From CAWULT01 sp963923455 (GTDB lineage Bacteria > Acidobacteriota > Vicinamibacteria > Vicinamibacterales > UBA2999), in the NCBI GenBank assembly GCA_963923455.1, contig CAWULT010000104.1:1-16837 (forward strand): DNA of 16,837 nt. The letters run 5' to 3'. Below, in pieces: positions 7,476-14,468 of the stretch. Each line of letters begins with the position of its first letter. The stretch's first letter is position 1. A program made the translations under genes and the position numbers. A model generated the notes under the pieces. It saw only the letters and a list, made by a program, of their open reading frames with translations. It was not told the origin of the DNA and ran no database searches.

Positions 7476-9588
7476 CCGGCTGAGGCCGGCCGAGGTGGCG
7501 GCCGGACTGGTGATGGGGCTGGTGCTGCTCGCGCCGCTCGTCGCTTATGGGCCGTCCGACAACGAAGAGGCCGGGCTCGGCGTGTTCTCCAGCCAGATCT
7601 TCTACCGGGCCCTGCTCGACGGCCGGTGGCCCTTCTGGCTGAACGACCTCGGGTTCGGGACGCCGATGCCGATCGGGCAGCGGCTGGACTTCCACCCCGT
7701 GTTCGCGGCGGCCAGCCTGGTGTCGCTGTGGGCGGCGCTCTGCGCCGTGTGGACGGTCCACGTCGCCGTGATGGTGATCTACTTCCTGCGCCTGACGGCG
7801 GTCTCCGGCATCCGGCCGCGGCTGCGGATGGTCCTGCTGGGGTGCTACGTCTTCTCGATGCCGTCGGTCTGCTACTTCTACCAGACCGACTGGGTGTCCG
7901 TGATCGTGGCCTGGAGCCTGCTGCCCGTCGTGGTGTTCCACCTCCACCGGGCCGTGCGGGAGCCCGACCGCGAACCGGCCTGGCTCACGACGGCGCGCCT
8001 CGGGCTGCTGCTCGGGCTCTGGATCATCAACACCCATCCCGGGTACCTGGCGTCGCTGGTGGTGGTGCTGGCGGTGTACGTGCTGGTGCTGGCGCCGGTG
8101 CGGGCGCGGGTCTACGGCTGCCTGCTGGGGGCCGCCGTGCTGGCCGCCGGCATCGCCGCGGCGCGGATGCACTTCGTGCTCGACGAGATGCGGTGGTTTC
8201 CCGGATCCCTGCCACGGGTCACGCAGGACGGCTACACGTTCGCGCAATACGTCCAGGCGGCGTTCGTGCCGTTCACGGAGGTCCCACGGGGCCTCCGCGG
8301 GCCGTTCGTCGGCCTCGTCGTGGGCCTGGCGGCGCTGGGCCTCGCGGTGCGCTCGGGCGTGGAGCGTGACCGGCACGCCCGGGCCTGTGGCGTCGCGTTC
8401 GCCGTGGCGCTGGCGCTGGGCCTGGCGCCCGTCGGCACGCTGGCGCCGCTGCGGGTGTTCTCGGCCGTGTGGCTGTTCCGCGACGCGATGGTGTTCTTCG
8501 CGCTGCTCGCCGGCGGCATCGTGCTGCAGCGCGCGCTGGACTCGCCCCGGGTGGCGTGGAGGGCGCTCGTCTGGTGCGGCATCGCGGTCCAGGTCGTGCA
8601 GCAGGGCGCGGCCGTGTGGCCGGGATACGTGCGGCTCGCCGAGCACCCGGGCCGCCTGCAGTTCTACCGCCACCAGTTCAGCGCCGTCGGCCTCGGCGGC
8701 GCGATCGCGAGCCGTGCCGCGACCTACGGCCCGCGGCTCTACGTCTCGGAGGAGGTTCGCACCCGCCTGCGGGGGACGCTCTCGGGCGAGGGCCTCCATT
8801 TCGTCACCGATCTCGTGTTCCTCGGCGTCAATCCGATCAACGCCTGGTTCAAGGGCGTGTCGATGGACCGGCTCTATCCGTCGGAGTCACTGATGACCGG
8901 CCTGATCGGCGGGCAGCAGGAGGTCATCGAGAACGACACGCTGCTCGACGTGCTGGGCGTGAACCTGGTGATGCAGGCGGCCGGCGAGGGCCCGACGCCG
9001 GCCGCGCTGGTCGAGACCGACCGCGTGCGGACGCCCGACAGCGAGGCGTTCGCCGGGCCGGCCCACGACATCCTGCTGCTCGCCAACCGGGACGCGTGGC
9101 CGCGGGCCGTGCTGATGGATGCGCGGGCGCCGGCTGCGTCGCTGCCGTTCCGGCGCGGGTGCCCGCACCGCGGCGCCCTCTGCCGTGACTACACGGCGTT
9201 TGCGGAGGCCCGCCTGCCCGATCCGGTCCGCCTCACCGCGTCCGACGGCCGCTACACCGCGCGCTTCGCCGCGTCCGAGCGCGCGCGGCTGCTCTTCCTG
9301 TCGGTGCTGTTCCGACCCGAGTGGCAGGCCACGGCCGCGGCGGGCGCGCTGCGCGTCGTGCCGATCGCCGACGCCTTCATCGGCGTGACCGTGCCGCCTG
9401 GCGTGGCGGAGATCGACCTCCGCTTCGAGCCGCGCGTGCGCATCGCGCTGGCGTGGGTCAGCGGTGGTATTTTGGTAGTTCTGCTCGTCGGTGTCGGTCT
9501 GGGCGACGCGGGGCGTGCGTGGCGCCGGTGGCGCGGCGCCGATTCCACGATGACCGCCGGGACCGCCGTGGGGCACGCGACGTCGTGA
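7462..9588 (+). CDS. YfhO-like multispanning membrane protein (putative GT-C-type)
   Basis: About 708 residues with the chosen GTG start. The first hydrophobic helix (about 12-29) is followed by a polar loop GPSDNEEAGLG (30-40) and DGRWPFWLNDLGFGTPM (53-69), a pattern seen in YfhO proteins (G.lP.WN...f.G.P). Many further hydrophobic segments run to about residue 400. A long extracytoplasmic part then ends in FRPEWQATAAAGALRVVPIA (617-636) and a final helix near 666-681; this is the typical YfhO tail in which a beta domain precedes the last helix. YfhO proteins belong to the GT-C-like group and in some bacteria are needed to glycosylate cell-envelope polymers from lipid-linked donors. Here it probably adds a sugar or other group to the glycan on the outer face of the membrane. 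That is inference from context. The acidic D33/E35/E36 cluster is in the usual place for GT-C catalytic residues. The exact start is uncertain. Confidence 0.72.
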   Translation: MISCNRLRPAEVAAGLVMGLVLLAPLVAYGPSDNEEAGLGVFSSQIFYRALLDGRWPFWLNDLGFGTPMPIGQRLDFHPVFAAASLVSLWAALCAVWTVHVAVMVIYFLRLTAVSGIRPRLRMVLLGCYVFSMPSVCYFYQTDWVSVIVAWSLLPVVVFHLHRAVREPDREPAWLTTARLGLLLGLWIINTHPGYLASLVVVLAVYVLVLAPVRARVYGCLLGAAVLAAGIAAARMHFVLDEMRWFPGSLPRVTQDGYTFAQYVQAAFVPFTEVPRGLRGPFVGLVVGLAALGLAVRSGVERDRHARACGVAFAVALALGLAPVGTLAPLRVFSAVWLFRDAMVFFALLAGGIVLQRALDSPRVAWRALVWCGIAVQVVQQGAAVWPGYVRLAEHPGRLQFYRHQFSAVGLGGAIASRAATYGPRLYVSEEVRTRLRGTLSGEGLHFVTDLVFLGVNPINAWFKGVSMDRLYPSESLMTGLIGGQQEVIENDTLLDVLGVNLVMQAAGEGPTPAALVETDRVRTPDSEAFAGPAHDILLLANRDAWPRAVLMDARAPAASLPFRRGCPHRGALCRDYTAFAEARLPDPVRLTASDGRYTARFAASERARLLFLSVLFRPEWQATAAAGALRVVPIADAFIGVTVPPGVAEIDLRFEPRVRIALAWVSGGILVVLLVGVGLGDAGRAWRRWRGADSTMTAGTAVGHATS

Positions 9589-9597
9589 AGGGAGAGG
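9588..9597 (+). promoter_or_regulatory. Strong Shine-Dalgarno site for fcl
   Basis: The sequence AAGGGAGAGG immediately follows the YfhO-like stop, with AGGGAG ending 4 bases before the ATG at 9599. It is the clearest ribosome binding site in the window. It sits at the only plus-strand junction without a stop-start overlap, so fcl is probably initiated independently rather than by coupling. Confidence 0.7.
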
Positions 9598-9598
9598 C

Positions 9599-10537
9599 AT
9601 GACACTGTCGGGCAAGCGCGTCCTGCTGACGGGAGGGTCCGGGTTCCTGGGGAAGCGCGTGGAGGCGGAGTTCCTCGCGCGCGGCGCGGCAGTCCTGATC
9701 GCCCGCAAGCGGGAGTACGACCTGGTCCACCGCGACGCGTGCCGGCGCCTGCTGGCCGACACGCGCCCGGATGTCGTCGTGCACCTGGCGGCGCGCGTCG
9801 GTGGCATCGGCGCCAACCGCGAGAACCCGGGCCTGTTCTTCTTCGAGAACCTGATGATGGGCGTCCAGTTGCTCGAGGAGTGCCGCCTGGCGGGCGTGGC
9901 CAAGGTGGTCACGATCGGCACCATCTGCTCGTATCCGAAGCACACGCCGGTGCCGTTCAAGGAAGAAGCGCTGTGGGACGGCTATCCCGAGGAGACCAAC
10001 GCGCCGTACGGGCTCGCCAAGAAGATGCTGCTCGTCCAGGGCCAGGCCTACCGGCAGCAGTACGGCATGAACGCGGTTCACCTGCTGCCGGTCAATCTCT
10101 ACGGTCCCGGTGACAACTTCGACCCGGCGACGTCGCACGTCATCCCCGCGCTCATCGACCGGTTCGACGAGGCCGTGCGCACCGGGCGTGCTCACGTCGA
10201 TGTCTGGGGCACGGGCGGCGCGTCGCGGGAGTTCCTGTTCGTGGACGACGCCGCGCGCGGCATCCGGATGGCGACCGAGGCTTACGACGGCGCCGACCCC
10301 GTCAACCTCGGCGCCGGCTTCGAGATCACGATCCGCGAACTCACGCACCTCATCGCGCGGCTGACGGGGTTCACCGGCGAGATCCGGTGGGACACCACGA
10401 AGCCGGACGGCCAGCCCCGGCGCTGTCTCGACACGACGAAGGCCGAGCGGCTGTTCGGGTTCAAGGCCGAGGTCGCGTTCGAGGACGGGCTGCGGCAGAC
10501 GATCGCGTGGTACCGCGCACGCCAGGGGGCGGCCTGA
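9599..10537 (+). CDS. fcl: GDP-L-fucose synthase (GDP-4-keto-6-deoxy-D-mannose epimerase/reductase)
   Basis: 312 residues, standard for this short-chain dehydrogenase family. The enzyme converts GDP-4-keto-6-deoxy-D-mannose to GDP-L-fucose using NADPH. It shows the nucleotide-binding loop GGSGFLG (12-18), AARVGGIGANRENPG, the catalytic TICSYPK region (108-114, with the active-site Cys at 110), YGLAK (Tyr137, Lys141), NLYGPGDNF, and SHVIPALI with His180, corresponding to the E. coli catalytic His179. REFLFVDDAARG is also characteristic. The usual catalytic Ser before Cys is Thr108 if aligned as GSSC/GTIC, a conservative change. The ATG at 9599 is fixed by the strong Shine-Dalgarno site. The partner gene gmd (GDP-mannose 4,6-dehydratase) is not in the window. 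A closely related epimerase making another deoxy sugar is possible but less likely. Confidence 0.9.
   Translation: MTLSGKRVLLTGGSGFLGKRVEAEFLARGAAVLIARKREYDLVHRDACRRLLADTRPDVVVHLAARVGGIGANRENPGLFFFENLMMGVQLLEECRLAGVAKVVTIGTICSYPKHTPVPFKEEALWDGYPEETNAPYGLAKKMLLVQGQAYRQQYGMNAVHLLPVNLYGPGDNFDPATSHVIPALIDRFDEAVRTGRAHVDVWGTGGASREFLFVDDAARGIRMATEAYDGADPVNLGAGFEITIRELTHLIARLTGFTGEIRWDTTKPDGQPRRCLDTTKAERLFGFKAEVAFEDGLRQTIAWYRARQGAA
10524..10536 (+). promoter_or_regulatory. Shine-Dalgarno-like AGGGGG before a CTG start overlapping the fcl stop
   Basis: AGGGGG at 10524-10529 is 4 bases upstream of CTG at 10534. That CTG overlaps the fcl TGA as CTGA, in the same arrangement as the ATGA and GTGA junctions elsewhere in the operon. 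The only conventional alternative for the methyltransferase is GTG at 10507, which has no purine-rich site before it. Confidence 0.4.
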
Positions 10538-11322
10538 AGTCCTGGCTGGCGCACCCGCTGGCGCGGAACGTCGGGCTCGACGACGTTGCGGCGACCGAGC
10601 GGCACCGGGCCATCATCGCGCAGAAGCCCTTCCTGAAGCGCCTCTACGCGGAGTGGTACGGGCGAATGGCTGCCGGCTTGCCGGCCGGAGAGCAGCCGGT
10701 GCTCGAGGTCGGATCCGGCGCGGGCTTCCTGGGGGACCTGGTGCCGGGCCTCGTCACGTCGGACCTGGTGCCGGTCGACGGCGTGCGAGTCGTGCTCGAC
10801 GCGCGGCACCTGCCGTTCGGCGCCGGATCGCTGCGCGCCATCGTGATGACCAACGTGTTCCATCACATCTCACGTCCGCGGGCCTTCCTGGCCGAGGCGG
10901 CGCGGGTGGTGCGGCCCGGCGGCGCGGTAGTCATGCTCGAGCCATGGCTGTCGTGGTGGTCGCGCGCCATCTACGGCTCGTTCCACGACGAGCCCTTCGA
11001 CCCGCGGGCCGAGCGATGGGAGTTCACCGAAGGTGGCCGGCTGACGTCGGCCAACGGCGCACTGCCCTGGATCGTCTTCGAGCGCGACCGTGCCGCCTTC
11101 GAGCGCGAGTTCCCGGAATGGCGCGTCGACGCCGTCGACCTCTCCGTGGGCGCCCCGTTCCGGTACCTGTTGTCCGGTGGCGTCAGCCTGAGGGGCCTGA
11201 CGCCGGCCGCCTCGTTCGGCGTGTGGCGCCTGCTCGAACGGGCCCTCGCCCCGTTCATGTCGCGCTGGGCCATGTTCGCGCTGATCCGGCTCACCCGCGT
11301 CGTGCCGCGACCGCTTCCGTGA
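10534..11322 (+). CDS. Class I SAM-dependent methyltransferase
   Basis: 262 residues from a CTG start, or 271 from GTG at 10507. It is a soluble Rossmann-fold methyltransferase. Motif I is intact (LEVGSGAGF, Glu58 with glycines 60, 62 and 64), followed by the motif II/III region (VVLDARHLPFGAGSLRAIV) and FHHISRPRAFLAEAARVVRPGG, the methyltransferase_11 pattern. After this comes an aromatic stretch EPWLSWWSRAIYGSFHDE and a less conserved C-terminal part with a hydrophobic end. The N-terminus KSWLAHPLARN is where related proteins of this type appear to begin, which favours CTG over GTG. The position between the fucose gene and a glycosyltransferase suggests O-methylation of a sugar or a lipid-linked glycan, but the substrate cannot be read from the sequence. 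It ends in a GTGA overlap with the next gene. Confidence 0.8.
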   Translation: MKSWLAHPLARNVGLDDVAATERHRAIIAQKPFLKRLYAEWYGRMAAGLPAGEQPVLEVGSGAGFLGDLVPGLVTSDLVPVDGVRVVLDARHLPFGAGSLRAIVMTNVFHHISRPRAFLAEAARVVRPGGAVVMLEPWLSWWSRAIYGSFHDEPFDPRAERWEFTEGGRLTSANGALPWIVFERDRAAFEREFPEWRVDAVDLSVGAPFRYLLSGGVSLRGLTPAASFGVWRLLERALAPFMSRWAMFALIRLTRVVPRPLP

Positions 11323-12692
11323 CCGACTCCCGCAACGAGGCACCCCGGCCCGGGCGTGCGACGGTCGCCGACCGGCTGCGCCGGCACCTCTACGGCCTGA
11401 TCGCGAGGTACCTGTCCTTCTTCACGGCCTCCGACGCCCGCGTGCTCGAGGTCGGGCCCGCTTCGACGCTGTTGCGCGACTCGATGACGGCCGGCCGGAT
11501 GGCCGCGTACCGCCCGGAGCCCGGCGCCGGGTATCCGGCCGAGGACGTCTTCGACGACCCCGAGGCAGCCGCGGCCTTCCAGCCGGACCGCATCGTGCTG
11601 AACGGACGCCTCCACCTCGAGCCCGACATCCAGGCCCGGCTCGAGGAGATGTACCGGCTGTGCCGGCCCTCGACGCGGTTGCTGATCGTGCACTACAGCA
11701 GCCTGTGGCAACCACTCTTCAACGTGGCGCACGCGCTCGGCCTGCAGGCCAACGCCCGGAAGACCAACTGGATCGCCCCGTCCGACCTCGAGAACCTGCT
11801 GCGGCTCTCCGGCTTCGAGCTCGTCAGCACCCAGGCCCGCGTGCTCGTGCCCGTCCCCGTCCCGGTGCTGGGCGGGCTGATCAACCGGTGGCTGGCCCCG
11901 CTGCCGGTCTTCAGCTGGTTCGCGCTGCTGCGGGTGTCGGTGGCGCGCCCGCTCAAGGCCGCATGGACGGCGCCGCCGTCGGTGTCGGTGGTCGTGCCCG
12001 GACGCAACGAGGCCGGCAACATCGCGCCGCTCGTCGCGCGCCTGCCGCGGATGGGGCCGGAGGACGAGCTGATCTTCGTCGAGGGCCACTCGAGCGACGG
12101 CACGTGGGCCGCCATGCAGGAGGCCGCAGCCCGGTGGCCCGACCGCCGCATCACGTGCCTCCAGCAGCCGGGCAAGGGCAAGGGCGACGCCGTGCGCGCC
12201 GGGTTCGACGTCGCGCGCGGCGACATCCTGATGATCCTCGACGCGGATCTCACGGTGCCGCCGGAGGACCTGCCGAAGTTCTACCAGGCGCGCGTCTCCG
12301 GCATCTGCGAGTTCGTCAACGGCACGCGGCTGGTGTACCCCATGGAGGCCGAGGCGATGCGCTTCGCCAACATGGTGGGCAACAAGTTCTTCGCGCTGGC
12401 CTTCTCGTTCCTGCTGGGGCAGTCGTTCAAGGACACGCTCTGCGGCACGAAGGTGATCGACCGCGACGCCTACCGGCAGCTGGCGCGGAACCGCGCCTAC
12501 TTCGGCGATTTCGATCCCTTCGGTGATTTCGACCTGCTCTTCGGCGCTCAGCGCCTCGGGTTGCGGATCGTCGAGCTGCCGATCCGGTACCGCGAGCGCA
12601 CCTACGGAGCGACCAACATCCAGCGTTGGCGCCACGGCTGGCTGCTGCTGCGGATGACGCTCTTCGCCGCGCGTCGGGTCAAGTTCCTCTGA
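11319..12692 (+). CDS. GT2 glycosyltransferase with degenerate methyltransferase-like N-terminal domain
   Basis: 457 residues from GTG 11319, which overlaps the preceding TGA. The C-terminal half (about 218-457) is a dolichol-phosphate-mannose-synthase-like GT2 domain: SVSVVVPGRNEAGN (221-234), FVEGHSSDGTW, GKGKGDAVRAGF, the DxD motif in ILDADLTVPPEDL (Asp308, Asp310), then NGTRLVYPMEAEAMRFANM, CGTKVIDRDAY, FGDFDPFGDFDLLF and YRERTYGATNI. It probably transfers a sugar from a nucleotide donor to polyprenyl phosphate or a growing glycan. The N-terminal ~200 residues resemble methyltransferase domains found fused to such GT2 enzymes, with the later conserved NWIAPSDLENLLRLSGFE and the proline-rich VPVPVPVLGGLINRWLAPLP. 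Motif I, however, is EVGPAST (44-50) instead of ExGxGxG, and the usual acidic motif II is missing, so SAM binding looks lost. No membrane anchor is obvious apart from the mildly hydrophobic end of the N-domain (about 175-205). Confidence 0.82.
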   Translation: MTDSRNEAPRPGRATVADRLRRHLYGLIARYLSFFTASDARVLEVGPASTLLRDSMTAGRMAAYRPEPGAGYPAEDVFDDPEAAAAFQPDRIVLNGRLHLEPDIQARLEEMYRLCRPSTRLLIVHYSSLWQPLFNVAHALGLQANARKTNWIAPSDLENLLRLSGFELVSTQARVLVPVPVPVLGGLINRWLAPLPVFSWFALLRVSVARPLKAAWTAPPSVSVVVPGRNEAGNIAPLVARLPRMGPEDELIFVEGHSSDGTWAAMQEAAARWPDRRITCLQQPGKGKGDAVRAGFDVARGDILMILDADLTVPPEDLPKFYQARVSGICEFVNGTRLVYPMEAEAMRFANMVGNKFFALAFSFLLGQSFKDTLCGTKVIDRDAYRQLARNRAYFGDFDPFGDFDLLFGAQRLGLRIVELPIRYRERTYGATNIQRWRHGWLLLRMTLFAARRVKFL

Positions 12693-13576
12693 TGGGTGTC
12701 ACGCGGGGCCTCTCGACCGCCACGAAGATCGGGCTCGCCCGGTGGCTCGGCCGCGCCGTGCGGGCCGCGCGGTTCGTCGCCGGCCGCCGCAACCCCGAAG
12801 TCGAGTGCCGACGCCACGGCATCCGCTGGTCGCTGGATCTGCGGGAAGGGGTGCAGCTGGCGCTCTACCTGGGCCTCTACGAGCGGACGACCGAGCGCCG
12901 GCTCGCCGAGTTCGCGCGGCCGGGCGTGACGGTCGTCGACGTCGGAGCCAACATCGGCGCCCACACCCTGCCGCTGGCGCGGGCCGTCGGGAGAAGCGGA
13001 CGCGTCATCGCCGTCGAGCCGACGGCGGCGGCGTTCGAGCGACTGTGCCGCAACCGGGACCTCAACCCGGATCTGGCCCCCCGCGTCGTGGCCGTGCATG
13101 CGGCGCTCGGGGCCCCGGACGGGTCGCTGCGGCCGTCCTACTACTCGGCGTGGCCGTTGGAGGGTGCGGGGGCGACGCACCCGGTGCACCTCGGCGCCGA
13201 GCGGGCGACCGCGAACGCGCGGTTCTCGACCCTCGACGACCTCGTGGCGTCGCTCGGCGTCGAGCGCGTGGATCTCGTCAAGATCGACGTGGACGGCAGC
13301 GAGCTCGAGGTGCTCGACGGGGCCCGGCGGATGGTCCGGCGGGATCACCCGACGGTGGTCTTCGAGCTGTGTCCGTACCTGCTGACGGAGGCGGGCCGCT
13401 CGGCCGGCGACCTGGTGACCTTCTTCACGTCGCAGGGCTACGAGCTCTTCGACGAGCGCACCCTGCGCCCGGTGGGCAGAGACGTGGCGCGGATCCTGGG
13501 AGACCTGCCCCCGTTGGGCGGGCGCAATCTCATTGCCCGGTTCCCGGTCGCCGTCCCGCCCGGAGCGGCGGCATGA
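12692..13576 (+). CDS. FkbM family methyltransferase 1
   Basis: 294 residues. FkbM enzymes are SAM-dependent O-methyltransferases that often act on sugars in polysaccharide clusters. Motif I is DVGANIGAHTLPLA (from Asp83), followed by GRVIAVEPTAAAFERL and the family signature KIDVDGSELEVLDGA (197-211). The first ~60 residues form a basic, amphipathic leader before the core. The ATG at 12692 overlaps the TGA of the GT2 gene by one base (TGATG); a longer reading to 12626 would sit inside that gene. It is the last gene of the plus-strand operon and ends 26 bases from the stop of a second FkbM gene on the opposite strand. The substrate is unknown. Confidence 0.85.
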   Translation: MGVTRGLSTATKIGLARWLGRAVRAARFVAGRRNPEVECRRHGIRWSLDLREGVQLALYLGLYERTTERRLAEFARPGVTVVDVGANIGAHTLPLARAVGRSGRVIAVEPTAAAFERLCRNRDLNPDLAPRVVAVHAALGAPDGSLRPSYYSAWPLEGAGATHPVHLGAERATANARFSTLDDLVASLGVERVDLVKIDVDGSELEVLDGARRMVRRDHPTVVFELCPYLLTEAGRSAGDLVTFFTSQGYELFDERTLRPVGRDVARILGDLPPLGGRNLIARFPVAVPPGAAA

Positions 13577-13590
13577 GGTGGACGGACGCG

Positions 13591-13613
13591 CGCGGGCCGG
13601 CGTCAGGCCCGCG
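13591..13613. terminator. Candidate bidirectional terminator hairpin between convergent FkbM genes
   Basis: CGCGGGCC (13591-13598) and GGCCCGCG (13606-13613) are perfect inverted repeats around a 7-base loop. The loop contains the stop codon (TCA on the plus strand, TGA on the minus) of the minus-strand gene. The position between tail-to-tail genes fits a terminator serving both strands. There is no T-tract on either side, so it is not a classical intrinsic terminator. In DNA this GC-rich an 8-bp palindrome could also arise by chance. Confidence 0.4.
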
Positions 13614-14430
13614 GAGCCCGCACGGCGGCCGGGTGCGGCGCGCCGGCGCCGGGTGCCGGCGTGAACAGCGCGTCGCAGTACGCGGCCTCGAGACTCCGGG
13701 TCACGAGCTCGTGGCCGGGGACGATGGGCGACAGGCCCTTCGCCGTCACGACCTGCCCCTGGTAGCCGTGCGACGCCAGGAGCGCGACCACCGCGTCGAC
13801 CGACGCACCCTGCGCGCGCAGGGCCGCGTCGTCGAGCTCGACGAGCAAGGCCGGCTTCGACGTCTCGATCGTCCTGGCCGCGCCCCGCAGCACGCGGAGC
13901 TCCGCCCCCTGCACGTCGATCTTGATGAGCGACACGCGGCGTGGGGCGTGCGGCCGGACGAGGTCGTCGATCGTCACCGCCCGCGTCGGCACACCGCCGG
14001 CCGCCCCGGCGGGCGAGAGCGTGTGGCCGGCGGGATGGTAGGGATCGATGGCCAGCGTCACTTCGCCGGCGCGTTCGACCGCCGCGGCGTGGACGGGTTC
14101 GACGATGCCGTCCAGGCGCCGCGCGTGAATCATCGTCTGCAGCCGCTCGAAGTTGCGGCGCTCCGGTTCGATGGCCAGCACGCGGCCGTCGCGCCCCGTC
14201 CACGCCGCGAAGTGGCGGGTGAAGAATCCCACGTTGGCGCCCACGTCGACGACGATCGTCCCGGCTTGTACGTACGGCTCGAGCCGCACCACGTACGGGG
14301 CCTCGACGAACCGCTTGTACAGGTCGTAGCTCCGCTCGTACAGGGCCCGCATGCCCGGCAGCCGCAGCACGCCGCTCCCCAGCGCGACGCGATAGGCCAG
14401 CAGCAGGATCCGCTGCGCGCGCTTCACCAT
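13603..14430 (-). CDS. FkbM family methyltransferase 2
   Basis: 275 residues on the minus strand, in the opposite direction to every other gene seen. Motif I is VDVGANVGFFTRHFA (from Asp62 of DVGANVG, 62-68), followed by GRVLAIEPERRNFERL and the family signature LIKIDVQGAELRVLRGA (168-184). The N-terminal ~55 residues form an aromatic helical leader (YERSYDLYKRFVEAPYVVRLEPY), common in FkbM proteins. The C-terminal ~25 residues are Ala/Pro-rich and probably disordered. The ATG at 14430 has no close Shine-Dalgarno site; a GGAGGG-like run lies about 17 bases upstream, too far to be typical. It shares a 38-base divergent spacer with the coiled-coil fusion gene, so the two may be co-regulated. 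The likely job is O-methylation of a glycan residue. The substrate cannot be stated. Confidence 0.87.
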   Translation of the reverse strand: MVKRAQRILLLAYRVALGSGVLRLPGMRALYERSYDLYKRFVEAPYVVRLEPYVQAGTIVVDVGANVGFFTRHFAAWTGRDGRVLAIEPERRNFERLQTMIHARRLDGIVEPVHAAAVERAGEVTLAIDPYHPAGHTLSPAGAAGGVPTRAVTIDDLVRPHAPRRVSLIKIDVQGAELRVLRGAARTIETSKPALLVELDDAALRAQGASVDAVVALLASHGYQGQVVTAKGLSPIVPGHELVTRSLEAAYCDALFTPAPGAGAPHPAAVRAPRA

Positions 14431-14468
14431 ATGGCACTACTGTACGCTCCCTCCGCCGGACCCGCCGC
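14431..14468. promoter_or_regulatory. 38-bp divergent spacer, possible promoter region
   Basis: This is the only place in the window where two genes diverge, so at least one promoter is expected in or near it. A locally AT-richer block (14429-14445) includes TACTGT on the plus strand and, in reverse complement, TACAGT, both weak matches to a -10 box. No convincing -35 box is visible on either strand. With so little space, promoters would have to overlap each other or the coding sequences. Confidence 0.3.

Noticed and set aside
10387..10533. Methyltransferase start at ATG 10387 inside fcl
   Set aside because: The extra 49 residues are low-complexity shadow of the fcl reading frame and have no counterpart in the methyltransferase fold.
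11840..11875. Short repeat encoding VPVPVPV in the GT2 fusion
   Set aside because: It is a normal proline-valine stretch in this type of N-terminal domain, only about 20 bases long and not a tandem-repeat locus.
12505..12545. Duplicated FGDFD motif in the GT2 domain, possible small tandem duplication
   Set aside because: The FGDFDPFGDFDLLFGA segment appears to be a conserved feature of this GT2 subgroup rather than a recent duplication.
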